Positions 59,576 to 64,000 of a stretch of 64,000 nucleotides of DNA are shown one piece after another. The notes under the pieces are model-generated. The model saw only the letters and a list, made by a program, of their open reading frames with translations. It ran no database searches and was not told the origin of the DNA. The DNA is from Yoonia sp. (GTDB taxonomy: Bacteria; Pseudomonadota; Alphaproteobacteria; Rhodobacterales; Rhodobacteraceae). Position 1 is the first letter of the stretch. Each line of letters opens with the position of its first letter. The stretch spans positions 1 through 64,000 of the forward strand of contig NZ_JANQTS010000039.1 in the NCBI RefSeq assembly GCF_030731595.1, read 5' to 3'. The position numbers were made by a program, and so were the translations under genes.

Positions 59576-60448
59576 TTAATTCAAAAGTCCCGCATGGATC
59601 ATCGCGGCGCGCATCTTGTCTTTTGTCGCATCTGTCAATCCGACAAGCGGCAAGCGCACCTCTTCACTGCACATGCCCAACAGCGACATGCCGTATTTTG
59701 CACCGACCAGGCCAGGTTCGGTAAAAATCGCCTCGTGCAGAGGCATCAGCCGGTCAAGCTGGGTCAAGGCAGATGCATAATCGCCCGCAAGCGTGCTTTC
59801 CTGAAATGCCGCACAAAGGGCAGGGGCCACGTTTGCCGTAACAGAGATGCACCCGATGCCGCCATGGGCGTTGAACCCCAGCGCTGTTGCGTCCTCTCCC
59901 GACAACTGCACGAAATCCGTCCCGCAGGTCATGCGCTGCTTGGGCACGCGCGACAGATCCCCAGTGGCGTCTTTCACGCCGATAATCATCTCGTGTTTGG
60001 CCAGTTCACCCATCGTTGCGGGGGTCATATCAACCACGGACCGGCCGGGGATGTTGTAGATCACGATAGGCAGGCCGCAGTCAGCGGCGGCCATGAAATG
60101 TGCAATCAGCCCCGCTTGGGTCGGCTTGTTGTAATAGGGGGTCACAACGAGGGCGGCATCGGCACCGGCTTGCTTGGCTGCCTGCACCAGACGCACCGTT
60201 TCGATCGTATTGTTAGAGCCGGCACCGGCGATCACGGGAATGCGCCCTGCTGCCTCGGCCACGACTATTTCGACCACCATATCGTGCTCGGCATGGGTCA
60301 GCGTCGGGCTCTCGCCGGTTGTGCCGACCGGCACCAGCCCATGCGAGCCTTGCGCGACATGCCAGTTCACAAGTTTTTTGAGCGTCGCCACATCGACTTG
60401 GCCGTTCGTAAACGGCGTGACGAGGGCGGGGAGTGATCCCTTGAACAT
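59576..60448 (-). CDS. dapA: 4-hydroxy-tetrahydrodipicolinate synthase
   Basis: [47 protein letters not shown]. Confidence 0.96.
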   Translation of the reverse strand: MFKGSLPALVTPFTNGQVDVATLKKLVNWHVAQGSHGLVPVGTTGESPTLTHAEHDMVVEIVVAEAAGRIPVIAGAGSNNTIETVRLVQAAKQAGADAALVVTPYYNKPTQAGLIAHFMAAADCGLPIVIYNIPGRSVVDMTPATMGELAKHEMIIGVKDATGDLSRVPKQRMTCGTDFVQLSGEDATALGFNAHGGIGCISVTANVAPALCAAFQESTLAGDYASALTQLDRLMPLHEAIFTEPGLVGAKYGMSLLGMCSEEVRLPLVGLTDATKDKMRAAMIHAGLLN

Positions 60449-60588
60449 GGCACGCTTCCTTGTGGTTGATGGCGACGAGTCGCCGGGGTAAAATCGCGCG
60501 GACACTAGACGCCTTTGCGCCGATTGCCAAGTTTGTGAGTTGTTATTGTCCTTGTGCGGGTTAACTTTCCTTTCAGACGGTCCAAACG

Positions 60589-62610
60589 GTGAATTTCATG
60601 CGATTTCCAACCATTATCATGGCGCTTTTGACCGCCGGTGCGCCAGCATTTGCGCAATCCGTTGATCCCAAGAGCATCGCGGCCCTTGAGGCCGCTGAAA
60701 CCGGCTGGGACACTGCCTATCAGTTGGCCCTCGAAGCTGACCCGGTGACCGCAGATGTGCTGACTTGGATGCGCCTGCGCGACGGCAGCGGGACATTCGC
60801 AGAATATCAGGACTTTCTGGTCCGCCGCGCCGATTGGCCCGGTTTGGATCGTTTGCGAACCCAATCCGAGTTGGCGATCGCCACAGGTCAAGAACCCCAA
60901 GAGGTCATCGCATGGTTTGTCCAAGAGCCCCCGCAAACCGCCGACGGTGCTATGGCGCTGGCACGCGCGCATCTCGCGCTTGGTCAGACCGAGCAGGCCC
61001 GCGACGTGTTGGGCGCGGCATGGGTGAATTTGCGCCTGAGCGACGCAGGCCAAAAGGCGATGTATGATACCTTTGGCCCGCAGCTGTCAGCCTATCATGC
61101 GGCCCGCACCGATGCCTTGCTGTGGCGGGGTCGTGCGGAAGATGCCGCGCGGATGCTCCCGCTTTTGGCGCCGGAACAGCGTGCTTTGGCTGCTGCCCGC
61201 ATCGGGTATATGACCGGCACCGGCAACATGAACCCGCTGGCCAATGCCGTCCCAAGCGCGCTGCGGCAGGACGCGGGGCTGGCCTATGATCGCTTTGCCT
61301 GGCTTGCCGCGCGCGGGGACTGGACGGAGGCGGTCAAGATCGTCTCGGACCACTCGACCGGTGCCAATGCTCTGGGTGAGCCGTCGCGCTGGTCAAGTTG
61401 GCGCAGGATACTGGCCCGTTGGGAAATGCGTGAGGGGCGCGCCGATCAGGCCTATGCTTTGGCCTCTCGTCATTTCATGACCGAGGGCGAATCCTATGCC
61501 GATCTGGAGTGGTTGGCGGGGTATCTGTCCCTGACCTATCTGGGCAATCCCACGCAAGCGCTGGTGCATTTTCAGAACGGGCTGGCGGCGTCAAGCAGTC
61601 CGATCTCTGTCAGCAGGATGCAGTATTGGATTGGCCGTGCCTATGAGGTGAAGGATGATGCGGCTGCCGCAGCCTTGGCCTATGGGGCGGCGGCGGTCCA
61701 TCAAACGGCATTTTACGGTTTGCTGGCATCCGAAAAGGTGGGCCGCCCATTGGACCCGTCCTTGGTGGCGTTAGAGCCTGACTGGCGCGGCGCGTCCGTG
61801 TTTGAGCGCGATGTGACAAAGGCTGCATTGATGCTTCTGGCAGGCGGTGAGCGTGGTCATGCCGTGACATTCTTTGCAGGGCTGGGCCAAACGCTGGATG
61901 CAGAAGAACTCGCCCAGGTCGGGGCCTATCTGAACGCGATTGATGAGCAATACTACACGGTGTTGTTGGGCAAGACAGCGGTGGCAAACGGTGTCTTGGT
62001 CCCATCCATCTATTTTCCTTTGCACGATCTGGCCGCAATGGATTTGCCGGTTGCGCCTGCGCTCGCCCTGTCCATTGCCCGCCGTGAAAGCGAGTTCAAT
62101 ATCGGGATCGGTAGCCCGGCAGGTGCGCTGGGCTTGATGCAATTGATGCCTGCGACCGCAGAGGAAGTCGCGGGCTGGCTGGATCTGCCATATGCGCGCG
62201 CAAGGCTTACGTCGGACTGGCAGTATAATGCTACTCTGGGATCTGAATACCTTGCCTTTCTGCAAGAGGACTTTGGCCCGACGCCTGTGTTGATTGCCGC
62301 AGGCTATAATGCGGGGCCCAGTCGCCCGAAAAGCTGGATCGCAGAGCGCGGTGACCCCCGCCTGCGCGAGATGGATGTCATCGACTGGATCGAACACATC
62401 CCGTTTCGCGAAACCCGCAACTACGTGATGCGCGTGACCGAGAGTATCCCGATTTATGAGGCCCGCCTGACAGGACGCACGGGGGTTGTGCGCTTTACCG
62501 ATCTGCTTGTCGGGTCCAAGCCCTTGGTGCGGCCCAGAACGCGCCCCTTGCCGGTGGAGAGCGGCCCTGTGCCAGATATCCGCCCTGTCGCCCGCCCTGA
62601 ACGCGGCTGA
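60589..62610 (+). CDS. Lytic transglycosylase domain-containing protein
   Basis: [47 protein letters not shown]. Confidence 0.94.
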   Translation: MNFMRFPTIIMALLTAGAPAFAQSVDPKSIAALEAAETGWDTAYQLALEADPVTADVLTWMRLRDGSGTFAEYQDFLVRRADWPGLDRLRTQSELAIATGQEPQEVIAWFVQEPPQTADGAMALARAHLALGQTEQARDVLGAAWVNLRLSDAGQKAMYDTFGPQLSAYHAARTDALLWRGRAEDAARMLPLLAPEQRALAAARIGYMTGTGNMNPLANAVPSALRQDAGLAYDRFAWLAARGDWTEAVKIVSDHSTGANALGEPSRWSSWRRILARWEMREGRADQAYALASRHFMTEGESYADLEWLAGYLSLTYLGNPTQALVHFQNGLAASSSPISVSRMQYWIGRAYEVKDDAAAAALAYGAAAVHQTAFYGLLASEKVGRPLDPSLVALEPDWRGASVFERDVTKAALMLLAGGERGHAVTFFAGLGQTLDAEELAQVGAYLNAIDEQYYTVLLGKTAVANGVLVPSIYFPLHDLAAMDLPVAPALALSIARRESEFNIGIGSPAGALGLMQLMPATAEEVAGWLDLPYARARLTSDWQYNATLGSEYLAFLQEDFGPTPVLIAAGYNAGPSRPKSWIAERGDPRLREMDVIDWIEHIPFRETRNYVMRVTESIPIYEARLTGRTGVVRFTDLLVGSKPLVRPRTRPLPVESGPVPDIRPVARPERG

Positions 62611-62616
62611 CTTTCA

Positions 62617-62651
62617 TGCCTCCGGCGGGGATATTTAGGCTCGGAAGAAAG
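62617..62651. repeat. Putative dispersed Rhodobacteraceae intergenic element (TGCCTCCGGCGGGGATATTTaggctcgGAAGAAAG)
   Basis: CCTCCGGCGGGGATATTT core at a convergent gene junction; similarity to a recurrent element is from memory only. Confidence 0.45.
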
Positions 62652-62656
62652 TGGGA

Positions 62657-63520
62657 CTATTGCTTTTGCCGTGCCCGCCAGAGTGTGAAGAGCCCTGCGC
62701 CCACGACGATTGCGGCCCCAAAGGCCACATTGGGGCGCAAAGTTTCCCCCAAAAGGAAAATGCCGATGATGCTGGCGAAGACCAGTTGCAGATAGGCAAA
62801 GGGCTGGACGGCGCTGGCCTCGGCCACTTCATAGGTCTTGATCAAGAGCCAGTGCCCGCTGGCCCCCGTGATGCAGAGCGCTGCCATCCATTGCCAGTCT
62901 GTTGCTGTCATCGGTTCCCAGAACCAGACACCGGCGATGGTCATGACCACCGCCCCTGATGTGCCGGTCCAGAAGAACGAGGTGGCCGTTGTGTCCTTGC
63001 GTGCGGCGTAGCGTGTCAGAAGCCCATAAAGTGCAAACATCAGTGCAGAGGCCAGCGGGATTGCCGCGGCGGGTGCAAAGACGGTGTAGCCCGGTTGCAG
63101 GATCACCAGCACGCCGATGAAGCCGATCCCGATGGCGGCCCAGCGTCGCCAGCCCACCTGTTCGCCCAAGACCGGGCCGGACAGCGCCGCGATCAGGAGC
63201 GGGTAGCAGGCAAAGATAGCGTGGCTCTCTACAAGCCCCAAAAGCACAAAAGCGCTGACCATCACACAGATTTCGAGTGCAAGCAGCGTGCCGCGCGTGA
63301 TTTGCAGAAGCGGTTGTTTTGTTGCTGCCGCTGCCCGGATCGAGCCGGACTGCCGTGTCGCGATGGTGATCACGAAGGCTGCAAAGAACCAGTACCGGAT
63401 CATCACGATCATGATGACGTTATAGTTTTCCGCCAAATGCCGCGAAATGCCGTCTTGCACCGCAAAGACAAAGGTTGTGGCGATCATTAGCATGATGCCA
63501 AGGCGGGTGTTAGTTTGCAT
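62657..63520 (-). CDS. DMT family transporter (EamA)
   Basis: 10-TM EamA protein; ATTFVFAVQDGISRHLAENYNVIMIVMIRYWFFAAF; second EamA repeat. Confidence 0.93.
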   Translation of the reverse strand: MQTNTRLGIMLMIATTFVFAVQDGISRHLAENYNVIMIVMIRYWFFAAFVITIATRQSGSIRAAAATKQPLLQITRGTLLALEICVMVSAFVLLGLVESHAIFACYPLLIAALSGPVLGEQVGWRRWAAIGIGFIGVLVILQPGYTVFAPAAAIPLASALMFALYGLLTRYAARKDTTATSFFWTGTSGAVVMTIAGVWFWEPMTATDWQWMAALCITGASGHWLLIKTYEVAEASAVQPFAYLQLVFASIIGIFLLGETLRPNVAFGAAIVVGAGLFTLWRARQKQ

Positions 63521-63992
63521 CAGGCATCCTTGCGCGGGTCATATGGCGCTTGCGGCCATAGCCTGCCGTCCGCGTCACTTCGAAACCCGCATTTGATAGG
63601 CTTTGCCGGATATGTCCAGCGGCACTATAGGTCGCCGCTGTGCCGCCTGCTTTGGTATGCTTCCCGACGGCCCGCAGCAGGTCCGGTTCCCACAATTCGG
63701 GGTTTTTTGCAGGCGAGAAACCATCCAGAAACCACGCATCAGCCTTGTGCGGCCATGCCGGCAGTGTCTGCCGCGCATCGCCGGTGATCACGTGCAGTAT
63801 CGGGCCGTCAGTTAGGTCAGTGGGTCCATCGCCGGGTTGCCATTCGGCCAGCAGAATATCGGCATAAGGGCCCAATTGCGGGAAATGCGCCAGCGCTGCG
63901 CCCATATCGTCGGGCGCCATCGGAAAGGCCTCGAATGAGGTGAAGTGCAAATGCCCTAGTTTGCCCGCCTCAACCCACGCAGCCCATGTCAC
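63510..63992 (-). CDS. mnmD: tRNA (5-methylaminomethyl-2-thiouridine)(34)-methyltransferase MnmD, 5' end cut by window edge
   Basis: HFTSFEAFPMAPDDM; ADAWFLDGFSPAKNPELWEPDLL; TYSAAGHIRQSLSNAGFEVTRTAGYGRKRHM. Confidence 0.92.
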   Translation of the reverse strand: MTWAAWVEAGKLGHLHFTSFEAFPMAPDDMGAALAHFPQLGPYADILLAEWQPGDGPTDLTDGPILHVITGDARQTLPAWPHKADAWFLDGFSPAKNPELWEPDLLRAVGKHTKAGGTAATYSAAGHIRQSLSNAGFEVTRTAGYGRKRHMTRARMPDAN

Positions 63993-64000
63993 AAGAAGGT

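Noticed and set aside
1-64000. Defence island, prophage, secretion system, BGC or mobile element
   Set aside because: No integrase, transposase, phage structural, NRPS/PKS, R-M or toxin-antitoxin genes were recognised; content is core-genome-like.
1-64000. tRNA/rRNA genes
   Set aside because: No sequence read as a cloverleaf or rRNA segment; intergenic spaces are mostly too short. A tRNAscan-SE/Infernal run would be decisive.

Overview
The window looks like a 64 kb stretch of alphaproteobacterial chromosome, most similar to marine Rhodobacteraceae (Roseobacter group). It is densely coding and mostly housekeeping and metabolic. I see no rRNA, tRNA, CRISPR array, transposase, integrase or prophage. 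Recognisable modules are: a bicarbonate-uptake/carbonic-anhydrase operon (SbtA, PII-like, beta-CA); leucyl aminopeptidase and NlpC/P60; a hemP operon whose hemP is too short for the supplied ORF track; glutathione-dependent formaldehyde dehydrogenase; a TetR / small secreted protein / MbfA (ferritin-VIT1) locus with palindromic operators and an Irr/ICE-like box; an fdhD-mobA-mobB-moeA operon in which MoeA carries a ~275-aa N-terminal RNase H/DUF429-like domain; azlCD; Lrp; acyl-CoA dehydrogenase; tsaC; OmpA; ubiA/rsmE; gshA; plsY/pyrC/pyrB; UDG/moaB; an RND efflux pair; yqgE; argH; lysA; TIGR02302 protein; ftsEX and an acyltransferase; accA; mcl1; aspartate aminotransferase; sseA; smpB; a K+ channel; ycaQ; dapA; lytic transglycosylase; EamA; and a partial mnmD. 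I found no clear, wholly new multi-gene system. The best leads are the TetR/MbfA operator locus, the DUF429-like/MoeA fusion, the three-gene ATGA-coupled hemP operon, and a cluster of long perfect palindromes upstream of mcl1. Product calls come from reading the translations and from family knowledge; no searches were run.
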